Assembly: GCA_001312505.1 (NCBI GenBank)
Contig: BBDW01000005.1
Coordinates: 124,001 to 188,000 of the forward strand
Direction: 5' to 3'
From: Mediterraneibacter faecis JCM 15917
Lineage (GTDB): Bacteria; Bacillota; Clostridia; Lachnospirales; Lachnospiraceae
Length of the DNA: 64,000 bases
The notes beneath the pieces are model-generated. The model saw only the letters and a list, made by a program, of their open reading frames with translations. It did not search any database and was not told the origin of the DNA. Of the stretch, positions 1-9,334 are shown in pieces. Made by a program: the position numbers and the translations under genes. Numbering within the stretch: position 1 is the first letter of the stretch; each line of letters opens with the position of its first letter.

Positions 1-2
1 AA

Positions 3-152
3 TATTCTACAAATGTGAAGGATGTATTCACAGCCGGGGGGGATATGCACAGAGGACAGTCTCTTGTTGTATGGGCTATCCGTGAAGGTCGTGAAGTGGC
101 AAGAGAAGTAGATGAAAGCCTGATGGGATATACAAACTTATATATTCAGTAG
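3..152 (+). CDS. gltD: Glutamate synthase small subunit, C-terminal end (partial)
   Basis: These are the last 49 codons of a protein that enters from the left edge and stops at TAG 150-152. The residues around [17 protein letters not shown] match the C-terminal signature of the NADPH-dependent glutamate synthase small chain and related pyridine nucleotide oxidoreductases (A-G-D-x-x-R-G-x-S-L-V-V-x-A-I). Such subunits pass electrons from NADPH to the glutamate-forming large subunit. Here the motif reads A-G-G-D: a run of seven G at 36-42 adds one glycine at a position that is invariant in the family. The upstream part is outside the window, so a related standalone oxidoreductase cannot be excluded. 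Confidence 0.75.
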   Translation, partial: YSTNVKDVFTAGGDMHRGQSLVVWAIREGREVAREVDESLMGYTNLYIQ

Positions 153-180
153 AAAATAAAAGATCATACAGTGAAACAGG

Positions 181-229
181 AATCTGGAAAGTTTATCTAA
201 GAATAAAGAGAACTTTCCAGATTTTTTGT
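181..229 (+). terminator. Intrinsic terminator after gltD
   Basis: A 13-bp stem (AATCTGGAAAGTT at 181-193 with AACTTTCCAGATT at 211-223) is followed by a T-run, 30 bp after the gltD stop. Confidence 0.85.
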
Positions 230-271
230 TACAAAAATGTTACGAAAAAATGAAAAAAGTAAGGGAAACTA

Positions 272-300
272 TTGAAAATATTACATAAATACGCTATAAT
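272..300 (+). promoter_or_regulatory. Sigma-A type promoter for the NlpC/P60 gene
   Basis: TTGAAA (272-277) and TATAAT (295-300) are separated by 17 bp. The start codon is 190 bp downstream, so the leader is long and AT-rich. It holds an eight-G run at 443-450, and nothing else recognisable. Confidence 0.6.
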
Positions 301-489
301 ATTGAACGTAGAATGTAAATAAAATACCCTCTTGTTACGAGAAATATGTTGAAAAAACACAATAGATGTTGTATTATAACATATGAGTATGTGGAATTAT
401 AATGTAACTATTTACAATGAATTGTGATACGAAAAATTATAATGCATCACATGGGGGGGGACTAGATAAAAATAAGGATAGGTGGAAAG

Positions 490-1682
490 ATGAAGTTAAA
501 AAAAGTAAGCAGTATGATTCTTGCAGTAACACTTGCATGTACAATGACTGTTACACCGGTACTTGCTGACGAGGTCAGTGATCTGAAGCAGAAGAAGCAG
601 GAGACACAGAATCAGGTAAGTAATCTTCAGACACAGCTGAATTCACTTATGACCAAGATCTCTGATCTTGAGAATGATCTGATCGAAACAGGTGAGGAAA
701 TCTCTCAGACAGAGGAAGATCTGAAGACAGCGCAGGAGGAACAGGAACAGCAGTATGCAGCTATGAAGCTTCGTATTAAGTACATGTATGAAGAAGGAAC
801 AGGCACTGCTACAGTGGAGAAGGTACTGACATCCGGAGATATTTCCAGTGTACTGACACAGGCAGAATATTCCCAACAGGTACATTCTTATGACAGAGAC
901 AAGCTCGAAGAGTATGTTGCGACAGTTCAGAAAGTAGAAGATCTTAAGACAACACTTGAGACAAAGATGGCTGATCTGCAGGAGACACAGACAGAGTATG
1001 ATGCGCAGAAGGATGAACTGAATACAACAATCACAGAGAAGAGTAGTGAAATCGCAAATCTCGATGTTAAGATTGATGCAGCTGTAAAGAAAGCAGCGGA
1101 AGAAGAAGCTAAGAGAAAGGCAGCAGAAGCAGCAGCAAAGAAAGCTGCCGAGGAAGCAGCTAAGAAGAATAACTCAAGCAGTAGTTCTTCTAATAGAAAT
1201 AACTCAAGTAATAGTTCTTCCAGTAGTTCAAGCTCAAGCAGCTCAAGCTCAGGAAGTTCAAGCAGCTCAAGCTCCAGTAGCTCAAGCAGTAGTTCTTCCA
1301 GCAGTTCAAGCTCAAGCAACTCAAGTTCTTCCTCATCAAGCCCAAGCTATAGTGCAGATAAGGGAAGCATTATTGTAAATGCAGCTTATTCACAGATCGG
1401 AGTTCCATATGTATGGGGGGCGGATCTACACCTGGAGTTGGACTGGATTGTTCAGGACTTGTACAGTATTGCTATAGACAGGCAGGAATTTCAATTCCAA
1501 GAACAAGTGGAGATATTCTTGCAGCAGGAACAATCGTAAATGATCCACAGCCGGGAGATATCTGCTGGACACCGGGACATGTAGCGATTTACATTGGCGG
1601 CGGACAGATGATCGAAGCACAGCAGACAGGAGTACCGGTTAAGGTAAGTTCTGTACGTGTTACATATTATGTGAGATATTAA
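490..1682 (+). CDS. Secreted NlpC/P60 peptidoglycan hydrolase with coiled coil and Ser-rich linker (frame broken)
   Basis: This is an exported cell-wall endopeptidase that would cut stem peptides. It begins with a signal peptide of about 26 residues ending near TPVLADE. A long Gln/Glu/Lys coiled coil follows (about residues 28-195), then an Ala/Lys segment and a linker of about 80 residues that is almost pure serine. The C-terminal NlpC/P60 domain shows the catalytic Cys in LDCSG and the His in GHVAIYIG. AGGTGG precedes the ATG. The catalytic domain lies in another frame than the first 310 residues. The break is a six-G run at 1415-1420, where YVWGGSTPGVGLDCSG needs only four G, so I treat the gene as one. 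The architecture is like PcsB/SagA-type secreted hydrolases. It stands alone between a promoter and a terminator. Confidence 0.85.
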
Positions 1683-1738
1683 AAAGCTTTAAAATTTAAA
1701 AATAGAAATCACTAAAATCATTAGAAAATGTACATAAT

Positions 1739-1770
1739 AAAAAGGAATCAGATTATGATTCCTTTTTATT
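1739..1770. terminator. Bidirectional terminator between convergent genes
   Basis: AAAAAGGAATCA pairs with TGATTCCTTTTT around a short loop. It has a T-run to the right and an A-run to the left, so it can serve both the P60 gene and the leftward ferredoxin-like gene. Confidence 0.8.
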
Positions 1771-1792
1771 TTACACTTTAAAATTAAAATAG

Positions 1793-2023
1793 TCACTTCT
1801 TGCGTCTTCGTCCCTTACAATAAGGACAGCTTTCACGATGACGTTTCTTGTATAAAATCTTTTCAGAAACACGTAATTCATAGAGGTGATCAGAATTGTA
1901 TGAAGCAATGTTTCCGGATTTTAAAATAATATTGTGGGCTACACAGTCTTTTACACATTTACTGCAGCTAATGCAAAGAGCTTTCTGTATTTCAATTATG
2001 GTTTTTTCTCCTCTTACTCTCAT
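1793..2023 (-). CDS. Small 4Fe-4S ferredoxin-like protein
   Basis: This 76-residue protein contains one cluster motif, CISCSKCVKDC (Cys-x2-Cys-x2-Cys-x3-Cys), near residue 17. That suits a single 4Fe-4S centre and electron transfer. The C-terminal third is basic, carries a CPYC pair and ends in RRRKK. It resembles the ferredoxin half of ferredoxin-nitroreductase proteins cut short after the first cluster, so it may be a remnant. The ATG overlaps the stop of the upstream C39-like lipoprotein gene (ATGA), which suggests co-translation. No partner enzyme is adjacent. Confidence 0.45.
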   Translation of the reverse strand: MRVRGEKTIIEIQKALCISCSKCVKDCVAHNIILKSGNIASYNSDHLYELRVSEKILYKKRHRESCPYCKGRRRKK

Positions 2024-2753
2024 TCTAAATAAAATACTCCATTCGGATTATACGAGTCACCAGTTTCAGCAATCTCAATTCCATAGTGATCGTACACCTT
2101 CCCGTTCGTATCCATATCAATCCAGCGTTGATCCAGATCATCCTCGTCCATTATACAATGTCCTACACAGGCAGGATCATTAAAATAAAATACATATCCA
2201 CTTTTTTGCTTTTGATAACCAATACAGATTACCCAGTGTCCCTCTGTTAAATACGTCTCTGAATCCTCTGAATCTGTAGTATTATATCCATCCTCCGATG
2301 AGTCCATGCCTGTATACACATCAGTATCGGATGCCCCTGATCCAGCACAAAAATCAGATCATTTATGGTTCTTTTCTCTTTTTCATGTATCTGTATCTTA
2401 TTTTCTTTAAAATAGGTGACTATATTTTCCGGTGGAGTCCCGGCTTCTTCACTAGTTCCAAGCTCTTCTTCATATGTAGCCAAATTTAGATCTCCCTGAT
2501 ATGGAAACATCCAGTTCATCAACATCTGTACACAAGTTGTTCCACATGTATAGCCTCCGTATTGGCGTAAATTCGGGATATCAATAAAAACATCCGCTTC
2601 CTGAATTTCTCCGGCATAAAGAGTCTGATCTGATATCTGGCTTGTTGTCTGAGTTTTGTCCACTGCTTCACATGATACTAAAAACATACTTGTGAGGATG
2701 CATATCACGGCAGCAAGTCTCTTATAAATCGAATGTTCGTGTATTGTTTTCAT
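2020..2753 (-). CDS. C39-like papain-fold lipoprotein (frame broken)
   Basis: The N-terminus is a lipoprotein signal ending in the lipobox LVSC, so the protein should be anchored on the outer face of the membrane. The body looks like the peptidase_C39_2 fold. It has a Cys within YGGYTCGTTCVQML, a His in GHWVICIGY and an Asn-Asp-Pro further on, the expected Cys-His-Asp order. I start at 2753 because AGGAGG lies eight bases upstream; a longer reading from 2774 has no such site. The frame shifts by one at 2304-2305, where CC on the + strand is probably CCC. Substrate is unknown. Related lipoproteins are usually annotated only as C39-family peptidases. Confidence 0.65.
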
Positions 2754-3154
2754 GGATAATACATCCTCCTTCACATGGCATTGCTGTTTTCAATTCCATT
2801 TTTCATATCATAAGAATCTGATTCGCTGTAATTTTAAATATATAGTGTTATCTTTTTAAGAAAAGAATACAAATTTTTGAATCGTTTGTCTACCCTACAG
2901 TTTTATTTCTTTATCAAAACTTTTCTACATATGTCTCAAACTCAATAATACTTAGAACTTCTCGCTTCATTATGCCAACCAAAATTATTTCAATTCGTAG
3001 CCTTGCAAGGAGGATGACCTCTTAAAAGAAATCGGTGGTGCCAAAGCTGCTAAAGAATTAGGGATTCCTGAAGGAGCTAACCATGTTTAGAAAACGCATG
3101 AAAGATCAGGATAAATGCATAGAGAAAGATAAAAGCAAATAATGTACATAAACC
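2754..3154. other. AT-rich intergenic region with a short coding scrap
   Basis: No complete gene is visible. At 3012-3090 an open stretch on the + strand reads EDDLLKEIGGAKAAKELG and ends in TAG soon after. It has no start or ribosome site and I do not recognise its source. The rest is AT-rich and without clear signals. Confidence 0.4.
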
Positions 3155-3196
3155 AAAAAGGAATTTTCATTTGATTACTTGAAAATTCCTTTTTGA
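3155..3196. terminator. Strong hairpin terminator
   Basis: AAAAAGGAATTTTCA (3155-3169) pairs with TGAAAATTCCTTTTT (3180-3194), giving a 15-bp stem with A- and T-runs on the two sides. Confidence 0.75.
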
Positions 3197-3231
3197 TTTA
3201 TGCGAACAACGAGCTAAAGTCTGTGTTTATT

Positions 3232-3370
3232 TTACAATAAGAACGAACTACTGATTCCACCATCTACAACAAGGTCAATTCCACTAATAAATCGTGCTGC
3301 ATCAGAGCAAAGGAAAGCAACAGCCTGTGAAAAAATTTTTCTTCACGGCGTCCAAGGATGCTGAACTTAC
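3232..3370 (-). pseudogene. Short-chain dehydrogenase C-terminal remnant
   Basis: Reading leftward from about 3330, the translation is AVAFLCSDAARFISGIDLV followed by VDGGISSSFLL and a stop. This is the unmistakable C-terminal end of SDR oxidoreductases (FLxSDxAxFITGxxxxVDGG). Upstream, ILGRREE continues the family pattern, but the frame is lost within an A/T-rich stretch near 3335. The Rossmann and catalytic parts are absent. It is a decayed fragment of about 45 codons. Confidence 0.7.
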
Positions 3371-3466
3371 AAAAATGACCCATTTGAAAGTCAGACAATT
3401 TCTGAATTCAGATGGGTCAGAATTAAACGTAAAAGAGGGTCAAATTTCTTAACAATTTTAGTGGGA

Positions 3467-3836
3467 TTATTTGCCCGGTACAATTTCCAGCCAGTATCCG
3501 TCAGGATCTTCAATAAAATAAATTCCCATAGATGGATTTTCGAAGCAGATACATCCCATCTCTTTATGTTTTTTGTAAGCAGCATCGAAATCATCGACAG
3601 CAAATGCAAGATGGATCTCATTATCTCCCAGTTCATATGGTCGATCCATATCACGCAGCCAGGTGAGCTCTAAAAGATGCGGGGGTCACACCGTCTGTGA
3701 GATATACAAGCTTAAAACTTTCGTCATCGGCAAGTTTTTCACGTTCTACTTTTAAATTCAGAGCTTTCTGGTAAAAATCCAGAGATTTTTCAAGATCATA
3801 TACATTCAGGTTATTGTGTGCAAATGTAAAATTCAT
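3467..3836 (-). CDS. VOC/glyoxalase-fold protein, lactoylglutathione lyase-like (frame broken)
   Basis: A protein of about 123 residues with two beta-alpha-beta-beta-beta modules of the vicinal oxygen chelate fold. The first begins FAHNNLNVYDLEKSLDFYQ. The second begins HLAFAVDDFDAAYKKH and ends FIEDPDGYWLEIV. The metal ligand pattern (His early in each module, Glu near each end) fits lactoylglutathione lyase-type metalloenzymes that detoxify methylglyoxal. The two halves are in different frames. The break is a run of five G at 3681-3685, where the family sequence TPHLLELTWLRD needs four. The true substrate is uncertain because VOC families are diverse. Confidence 0.75.
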
Positions 3837-4078
3837 TTTAGTACCTCCATAGAATCATAAGGTTTTTATTCACAGTCAAGTGGAATGATGACTGGAATCT
3901 ACTTTCTAAGGATATCACAGGAGGAGAGGAAAAATCAATAATGCATAAATAAAACCTGATGGGATAGAGTGATAACACAGAACATAGTGAAAAATGAATG
4001 AAAAACATTTTTGAAATGCAAAACATGTGGAAAAAAAGCTGAAAAAAACAAAAAAATAAAAAAGAATGCAAGAACCCA

Positions 4079-4107
4079 TTGACGAAACGTCAAAAATTAT
4101 ATACAAT
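4079..4107 (+). promoter_or_regulatory. Promoter with overlapping palindrome for the aminotransferase
   Basis: TTGACG (4079-4084) and TACAAT (4102-4107) are 17 bp apart. The -35 element is the left half of a perfect palindrome, TTGACG-AAA-CGTCAA (4079-4093), which would let a dimeric regulator cover it. Confidence 0.55.
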
Positions 4108-4147
4108 AACAAAAGTGAAAAAATAAAGAAAGTGGAGGATTCCTGCA

Positions 4148-5433
4148 ATGACTGCATATAAAGATTTGAGCAAAGAAGAGTTATTGGAATTAAAGAGTGG
4201 CCTGGAGGCGCAGTTTGAAGAAGTGAAGGCAAAAGGTCTGAAACTGGATATGTCCAGAGGAAAACCGTCAGCAGACCAGCTGAATCTGTCAATGGGATGA
4301 TGGATACACTGACAAGTGGTGTTGATCTGACTTGTGAAGATGGTGTTGACTGTCGTAACTATGGCGGACTTGATGGAATTGATGAAGCAAAACAGCTTCT
4401 TGCAGATATGATGGAAGTTCCGAAAGATAACGTGATCATTTTCGGAAACTCAAGTCTGAATGTGATGTATGATACGGTAGCACGTGCAATGACACATGGT
4501 ATCATGGGAAGTACTCCATGGTGTAAGCTTGATAAGGTAAAATTCTTATGTCCGGTTCCGGGATATGACAGACATTTCGCGATTACAGAGCATTTCGGAA
4601 TTGAGATGATCAATGTACCGATGACATCAACAGGACCGGATATGGATATGGTTGAGAAACTTGTAAGCAGTGATCCGGCAATTAAAGGAATCTGGTGTGT
4701 ACCGAAGTACTCTAACCCACAGGGAATCACATATTCTGATGAGACAGTGTTCCGTTTTGCGAACCTGAAGCCGGCAGCAGAAGATTTCCGTATCTTCTGG
4801 GATAATGCTTACTGTGTACATCATTTATATGAAGATAAGCAGGATTATCTGATTGAGATTCTGATGGAGTGTAAGAAGGCAGGTAACCCGGATATGGTTT
4901 ACAAGTTTTCTTCTACATCCAAGATCAGTTTCCCAGGATCAGGAATTGCAGCAATGGCAGCATCTGATGCGAACCTGGAGGATATCAGAAGCACAATGCG
5001 TGTGCAGACAATCGGACATGATAAGGTAAATCAGCTGCGTCATGTAAGATTTTTCAAAGATATTCACGGAATTGTAGAACATATGAAGAAACATGCAGAT
5101 ATCCTGCGTCCGAAGTTTGAGACTGTTCTTGAAGTTCTTGAAAGAGAACTTGGCGGACTTGAGATTGGATCCTGGATCGCGCCACGCGGAGGATATTTCA
5201 TCTCCTTTGATGCGCTGGATGGATGTGCGAAAGCGATTGTTGCGAAGGCGAAAGAAGCTGGCGTTGTTATGACAGGAGCGGGAGCAACATTCCCTTATGG
5301 AAAAGATCCACATGACAGCAATATCCGTATCGCACCGTCTTATCCAACACCGGAAGAACTTGCAGTTGCCGCTGAAGTGTTTGTATTGAGTGTAAAACTG
5401 GCAAGTGTTGATAAGATTCTTGAGACAAAATAA
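4148..5433 (+). CDS. PLP-dependent class I aminotransferase, aspartate aminotransferase-like (frame broken)
   Basis: This is a fold-type I PLP enzyme of about 428 residues that should move an amino group between an amino acid and a 2-oxo acid. KLDMSRGKPSADQLNLS lies at the N-terminus, and VPKYSNPQGITYSDE holds the Asn that contacts the cofactor. FSSTSKISFPGSG contains the Schiff-base lysine, and IRIAPSYPTPEEL near the end holds the carboxylate-binding Arg. The subgroup is often annotated as aspartate aminotransferase, but the exact substrate is not provable here. GTGGAGG precedes ATG 4148. The first 50 codons are in a different frame; GGG at 4294-4296 should be GGGG (SMGMMDTL). It is a single-gene unit with its own promoter and terminator. 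Confidence 0.85.
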
Positions 5434-5448
5434 ATAACAGCATTTTAT

Positions 5449-5494
5449 AAAGACCTTTTGCAAGTGGTTGATCTGCCGGCAGAAGGTCTTTTTC
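5449..5494 (+). terminator. Intrinsic terminator after the aminotransferase
   Basis: AAAGACCTTTTGC pairs with GCAGAAGGTCTTT, followed by a T-run. Confidence 0.8.
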
Positions 5495-5498
5495 TGAT

Positions 5499-5657
5499 GG
5501 TTGACAGTTACTGTTCACTCCCGTGTCAATCACTCCGCTGATTGACACGGAGGATGCGTGTTTTGGTTTGAATGCATCTCGCCCCCATCGCCAAAGGTGA
5601 TTTAAAATGGCGAGATGCGTTGCTGGTCACACATCGTGTGAACAGTAACGGTTGACA
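5499..5657. mobile_element. MITE-like element with terminal inverted repeats and 8-bp target duplication
   Basis: The ends are perfect 12-bp inverted repeats, GTTACTGTTCAC (5507-5518) and GTGAACAGTAAC (5638-5649). They are flanked directly by the same 8 bp, GGTTGACA, at 5499-5506 and 5650-5657. The 143-bp body has no gene. It folds into two inner hairpins, CCGTGTCAATC/GATTGACACGG (5521-5550) and GCATCTCGCC/GGCGAGATGC (5574-5618). Terminal repeats plus an 8-bp duplication are what a non-autonomous element moved by a DDE transposase leaves behind. No transposase is present in the window. Confidence 0.7.
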
Positions 5658-5708
5658 TGCGTTTCCAGGGAGATTATAATGTAGTGCATAGCAGAAAAGA
5701 GGAATGAC

Positions 5709-6402
5709 ATGATAAAAGGTGTAATATTTGACGTAGATGGTGTCCTTCTCAATTCCATGCCTGTCTGGGAGAATCTTGGAGAATTGTATTTGGATCATTT
5801 GGGAATTGAGGCCGAGAAGAACCTAGGGGGGGAGACATTATTTGAGATGAGCCTGGAGGAGGCGGCAGATTATCTGATCTCACATTATAACCTGGAGAAG
5901 ACAGTGGAAGAGGTTGTACAGGGACTGAATAAAGAAGTGGAAGACTATTATGCAAAACGAGTTCCATTGAAAGAAGGGGGTTCGTCAGTATCTGGAGGAA
6001 TTCAGAGAGCGGAAGATTCCTATGGTGATCGCAACAACCGGTGACCGGAAGAATGCAGAAGCAGCTCTGAGCAGATTGAAGGTATTACCTTATTTTCAAG
6101 GAGTTTTTACAGCATCTGAGATCGGAAGCGGTAAGGATCAGCCGGATATTTATTTTGCAGCACTTTTGCAGCTGGATACGGAGCCGGAACAGACCTGGGT
6201 GTTTGAAGATACTTACCAGGCTTTGAGAACGGCAAAGCATGCGGGATTTAAGACAGTAGCAGTTTATGATAAGGCAAATGACAAGAATCTGGCGCAGATC
6301 TGGAATACGGCAGATATCTATTTGCCGGAATTTGATGATTTTAATGTTTTTTGGAACAGGGTGTCTGAGGAAGAGAAAGAACAGTTGCTGATTGTAGAAT
6401 AA
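5709..6402 (+). CDS. HAD-superfamily hydrolase, beta-phosphoglucomutase-like (frame broken)
   Basis: A phosphatase/phosphomutase of about 230 residues. Motif I is VIFDVDGVLLNSMP with the nucleophile Asp, motif II is MVIATTGDRKNAEAAL, the Lys of motif III lies in SGKDQPDIYF, and motif IV acidic residues are in WVFEDTYQALRTAKHAGF. The helical cap between motifs I and II places it in the beta-PGM-like class. Substrate cannot be read from sequence. GAGGAATGAC precedes the ATG. A five-G run at 5976-5980 puts the catalytic C-terminal half in another frame; four G restore KEGVRQYLEEF. The seven-G run at 5826-5832 adds one Gly in the cap. Confidence 0.8.
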
Positions 6403-6413
6403 GAGGAGAATGA

Positions 6414-6470
6414 AAAAGCAGATTCGAATTCAAAGGAGAGATGCTCCAGTAGAATTCGAATCTGCTTTTT
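6414..6470. terminator. Bidirectional terminator between HAD gene and asnA
   Basis: AAAAGCAGATTCGAATTC pairs with GAATTCGAATCTGCTTTT, with T-runs in both directions between two convergent genes. Confidence 0.9.
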
Positions 6471-6499
6471 ATCATATAATTGGCTGGTCTGTATTGTGT

Positions 6500-7510
6500 T
6501 TAGAGAAGGTGGATGCCGGCATCAGCAGCAGCTTCAACTACATTTTCAGGCCAGAGGGAAGACTGTACTTCACCGATATGAGCCTTTCTTAAGTAATACA
6601 TACAGATACGGGACTGTCCAATACCGCCGCCGACTGTATATGGAAGCTCGCCGTTCAGCAGTGCCTTCTGGAATGGAAGTTCTGCACGATCTTCACATCC
6701 GGCTTCTTTTAGCTGTGCCTTTAATGAGTCTTCGTCAACACGGATTCCCATAGAAGAGAGTTCAAGACCGATGTCAAGAATCGGATAGTAAACGATAATG
6801 TCACCGTTCAGCTCCCAGTCATCATAGTCCGGAGCACGACCGTCATGTCTTTCGCCGGAAGCAAGTACGCCACCAATCTTGGAGATAAACACTGCGCCTT
6901 TTTCCTTCGCAATCGCTTTTTCACGTTCTTTGGTAGTAAGATCCGGATAAAGGTCTTCCAGCTCCTGTGTAGTGATGAAAAAGATATCATCAGGAAGAAG
7001 AGGATCGATATAGTTGTAACGTCTGGAAATGTATTCTTCTGTATCTTTCAGAGCCCGGTAGACTTTGCGGACAGTGTACTGAAGTGTTTCTGTGTTACGT
7101 TCTTCCTTAGAAATTACTTTTTCCCAGTCCCACTGGTCAACATACAGAGAATGGATGTTGTCTGTATCTTCATCACGACGTATCGCACTCATATCTGTGT
7201 AAAGCCCTTCGCCGGAATGGAAATTATAATTCTTCAATGCATATCTCTTCCATTTTGCAAGAGAATGAACGATCTCTGCAACAGAACCATCCTGTTCTTT
7301 GATGTCAAAGGAAACCGGACGTTCAACACCGTTTAAGTTATCATTCAGACCGGATTCCGGACGGACAAACAGTGGTGCTGACACTCGTGTCAGGTGGAGA
7401 TTCTTTGCAAGAGCACGCTCGAAGTGGTCTTTCACTTCTTTGATGGCTACTTCTGTCTCACGAATTGTAAGAGGGGAATGATAGCCAGCAGGTATTCTTA
7501 ACTGTTCCAT
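6500..7510 (-). CDS. asnA: Aspartate-ammonia ligase (asparagine synthetase A)
   Basis: A full-length AsnA of 336 residues (the usual size is about 330). It makes asparagine from aspartate, ammonia and ATP through an aspartyl-AMP intermediate and shares the class II aminoacyl-tRNA synthetase fold. Family landmarks are [47 protein letters not shown] and, near the C-terminus, [32 protein letters not shown] lies before the ATG and a promoter lies 73 bp upstream. It is the only gene of its unit. It is one of the few long genes here without a G-run expansion. Confidence 0.97.
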   Translation of the reverse strand: MEQLRIPAGYHSPLTIRETEVAIKEVKDHFERALAKNLHLTRVSAPLFVRPESGLNDNLNGVERPVSFDIKEQDGSVAEIVHSLAKWKRYALKNYNFHSGEGLYTDMSAIRRDEDTDNIHSLYVDQWDWEKVISKEERNTETLQYTVRKVYRALKDTEEYISRRYNYIDPLLPDDIFFITTQELEDLYPDLTTKEREKAIAKEKGAVFISKIGGVLASGERHDGRAPDYDDWELNGDIIVYYPILDIGLELSSMGIRVDEDSLKAQLKEAGCEDRAELPFQKALLNGELPYTVGGGIGQSRICMYYLRKAHIGEVQSSLWPENVVEAAADAGIHLL

Positions 7511-7536
7511 AATAAACTCCTTTATGTTAGCATTTT

Positions 7537-7611
7537 ATTGCTGTTCACAGTATTATGCGGTCAGCAATAGCATTTCTCTTCTATTTTAAGTGGAGAAGAA
7601 TAAGAAGTCAA
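7537..7611 (-). promoter_or_regulatory. asnA promoter and 5' leader hairpin
   Basis: On the minus strand TTGACT (7606-7611) and TAAAAT (7583-7588) are 17 bp apart. The short leader contains ATTGCTG/CAGCAAT arms (7562-7568 and 7537-7543). I see no T-box, although asparagine genes often have one. Confidence 0.55.
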
Positions 7612-7631
7612 TGGAAAGGTGAAATGAACAC

Positions 7632-7660
7632 TTGTAATCAGTAAAAAAAATTGCTAAAAT
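7632..7660 (+). promoter_or_regulatory. Promoter for the membrane protein at 7705
   Basis: TTGTAA (7632-7637) and TAAAAT (7655-7660) with a 17-bp spacer. Confidence 0.5.
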
Positions 7661-7704
7661 GAGCAGTAGTGAGTAATAAATAGTAAGGGACGAAGGTGTA
7701 AATA

Positions 7705-8769
7705 ATGAATGTAAATGATATGATTGATACAATTCTGAATTTTGACCTGGATGTTGTTCTGGCTGGACTTAATGAAAGCAGTCATCATTTGAGTCAGATG
7801 GAATTTATTTCTCTGATCGTTATAATGGCCGGAGCGGTACTGTTATGTCTGACGGGGCTGAAACTGGTACGTTTCTGGTCTGTGATCGCAGGATTGTCAG
7901 CAGGATGCGCAGCCGGAATTGCGGTCGGAGCGATTGCAGATCTGGATCAGACAATCGCATTGGCGGCAGGAGCAGGTGTGGGACTTGTATTGGCGGTGCT
8001 TGGTGCATGGAAGAAGCAGATTGGTGGATTTGTGACAGTAGCGGTACTCGTTTTTGTTGTCAGTGTACATTTGATGAAACCACAGGATTTTATTATCTAT
8101 GGAATCTGTGCGGGTATTGGTCTTGTGTGTGCATTGCTTTCTATTAAGTTTCATAACTTTATGCTGATTGCTTCTTCTTCTGTGTTTGGAGCAATGGCAG
8201 CGGGCAGCAGTATCTTTTATCTGCAGCCATATAAAAACGGAATGATCCATGTGGCACTTTGTGCTGCAATTGGTGCACTTAGTATCTGGATCCAGCTTCT
8301 TTTGGAATCCGGAAAACGTAAGAAAAAGAATTTACTTAAAGCAGCAGAGATCCGTGAAGAACATTCTACAGAAAATGAAGTCGAGAAGGCAAGGGCACTG
8401 GTTGAGAATCTGGATGATTTTGATGAGCTGGATGAGATTATAGAGAGTCTTCCGGAAAATGTCCGGAAAGAAGACAAGGGCACAACAGTTGTCAGCATGG
8501 ATGAATTTGATGATCTTGAAGATGATCTGGAAGAGGATGAAGTGGAGAACTTTAAAGAAGAGAAGTTTGATGTAGACGAGGAAGATTGGGAGGAAGACGT
8601 CGAAATTGAAGTAACTGCTGATGAGGCAGATGCGACAGAGGATTATGATTTTGATGAAGATCCGGATAACTTAGATGACTTGAATGATCTGGAAAATCTG
8701 GATGACTTAGATGATTTAGATTATCTTGATGACGATGATGATATCGAGTTTCTGGATGAAGATGAGTAG
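7705..8769 (+). CDS. Multi-pass membrane protein (TMEM198/DUF4203-like) with long acidic tail
   Basis: A 354-residue protein. Residues 1-200 carry about seven hydrophobic segments rich in Gly and Ala, ending at LSIWIQLLLESGKRKKK, whose basic end should stay in the cytoplasm. The last 140 residues are strongly acidic (runs of Asp/Glu with Leu repeats such as DDLNDLENLDDLDDLDYLD) and probably disordered. The Gly-rich membrane half resembles DUF4203/TMEM198 proteins of Firmicutes, whose function is not established. It forms a single-gene unit with its own promoter and terminator. Confidence 0.75.
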   Translation: MNVNDMIDTILNFDLDVVLAGLNESSHHLSQMEFISLIVIMAGAVLLCLTGLKLVRFWSVIAGLSAGCAAGIAVGAIADLDQTIALAAGAGVGLVLAVLGAWKKQIGGFVTVAVLVFVVSVHLMKPQDFIIYGICAGIGLVCALLSIKFHNFMLIASSSVFGAMAAGSSIFYLQPYKNGMIHVALCAAIGALSIWIQLLLESGKRKKKNLLKAAEIREEHSTENEVEKARALVENLDDFDELDEIIESLPENVRKEDKGTTVVSMDEFDDLEDDLEEDEVENFKEEKFDVDEEDWEEDVEIEVTADEADATEDYDFDEDPDNLDDLNDLENLDDLDDLDYLDDDDDIEFLDEDE

Positions 8770-8773
8770 ATAA

Positions 8774-8837
8774 AAAAGCTATCGATTACAATAACTTAAC
8801 ACATATCTGTGTTGTTATCGTAGTCGATAGCTTTTGT
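8774..8837. terminator. Terminator between convergent genes
   Basis: AAAAGCTATCGA (8774-8785) pairs with TCGATAGCTTTT (8824-8835), and the inner sequence also pairs (AATAAC with GTTATC). It serves both the membrane protein and the ferredoxin gene. Confidence 0.8.
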
Positions 8838-8838
8838 A

Positions 8839-9332
8839 TTATCTTACTGCTGTAAATACTCCGCGGAGATCATGGATTACATGTCTTGGACATTTTACAG
8901 AGCACATTCCACAGCTTAAGCAGATGTCTTCCTGGATTACTGCGCAATTATCTTCTACATGAATTGCACCTGCAGTACATGTTTTTTCACAAATACCGCA
9001 TCCAATACAACTGACTTCACATTGTTTACGTGCAACAGCTCCTTTTTCTTTGTTAGAGCATTTTACTACAATGTAGTTTGCACATTCGTGAATCTTGATC
9101 ACGTTCTGTGGACAGACTTTTGCACACTGTCCACAGGCAATACATTTTTCTTCGTCTACTTCGGCAACGCCATATTCATTCATGGAAATCGCGCCGAATT
9201 TACATTTTTCTATACAGCTCCACATCCGATGCAGCCATCTTTGCATCCACCGTCTTCAGAGCCGGCTGCGCGGCAGCCACCGTTACAGGCAACCAGAGCT
9301 GCCCGGTAAGGAAATCTCTTTTTAATTGCCAT
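8839..9332 (-). CDS. Polyferredoxin (RnfB-like) partner of xanthine dehydrogenase (frame broken)
   Basis: A protein of about 164 residues with many cysteines. An N-terminal CNGGC / [10 protein letters not shown] region is followed by 4Fe-4S motifs [23 protein letters not shown] and [12 protein letters not shown]. This is the pattern of the Cys-rich ferredoxin domain of RnfB. It likely carries electrons to or from the molybdenum hydroxylase encoded immediately upstream (stop and start are 2 bp apart). I place the start at 9332, with GGAAG upstream. The N-terminal 37 codons are in another frame; the CC at 9220-9221 (+ strand) is probably CCC, which restores [16 protein letters not shown]. Confidence 0.8.
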
Positions 9333-9334
9333 GA

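Noticed and set aside
927-1319. Long leftward reading frame rich in Leu and Ser opposite the P60 gene
   Set aside because: It is the antisense shadow of the Ser-rich linker (serine codons read as Leu/Glu). It has no ribosome site.
7511-7611. T-box leader before asnA
   Set aside because: The leader is under 75 nt and lacks the T-box sequence and specifier stem.
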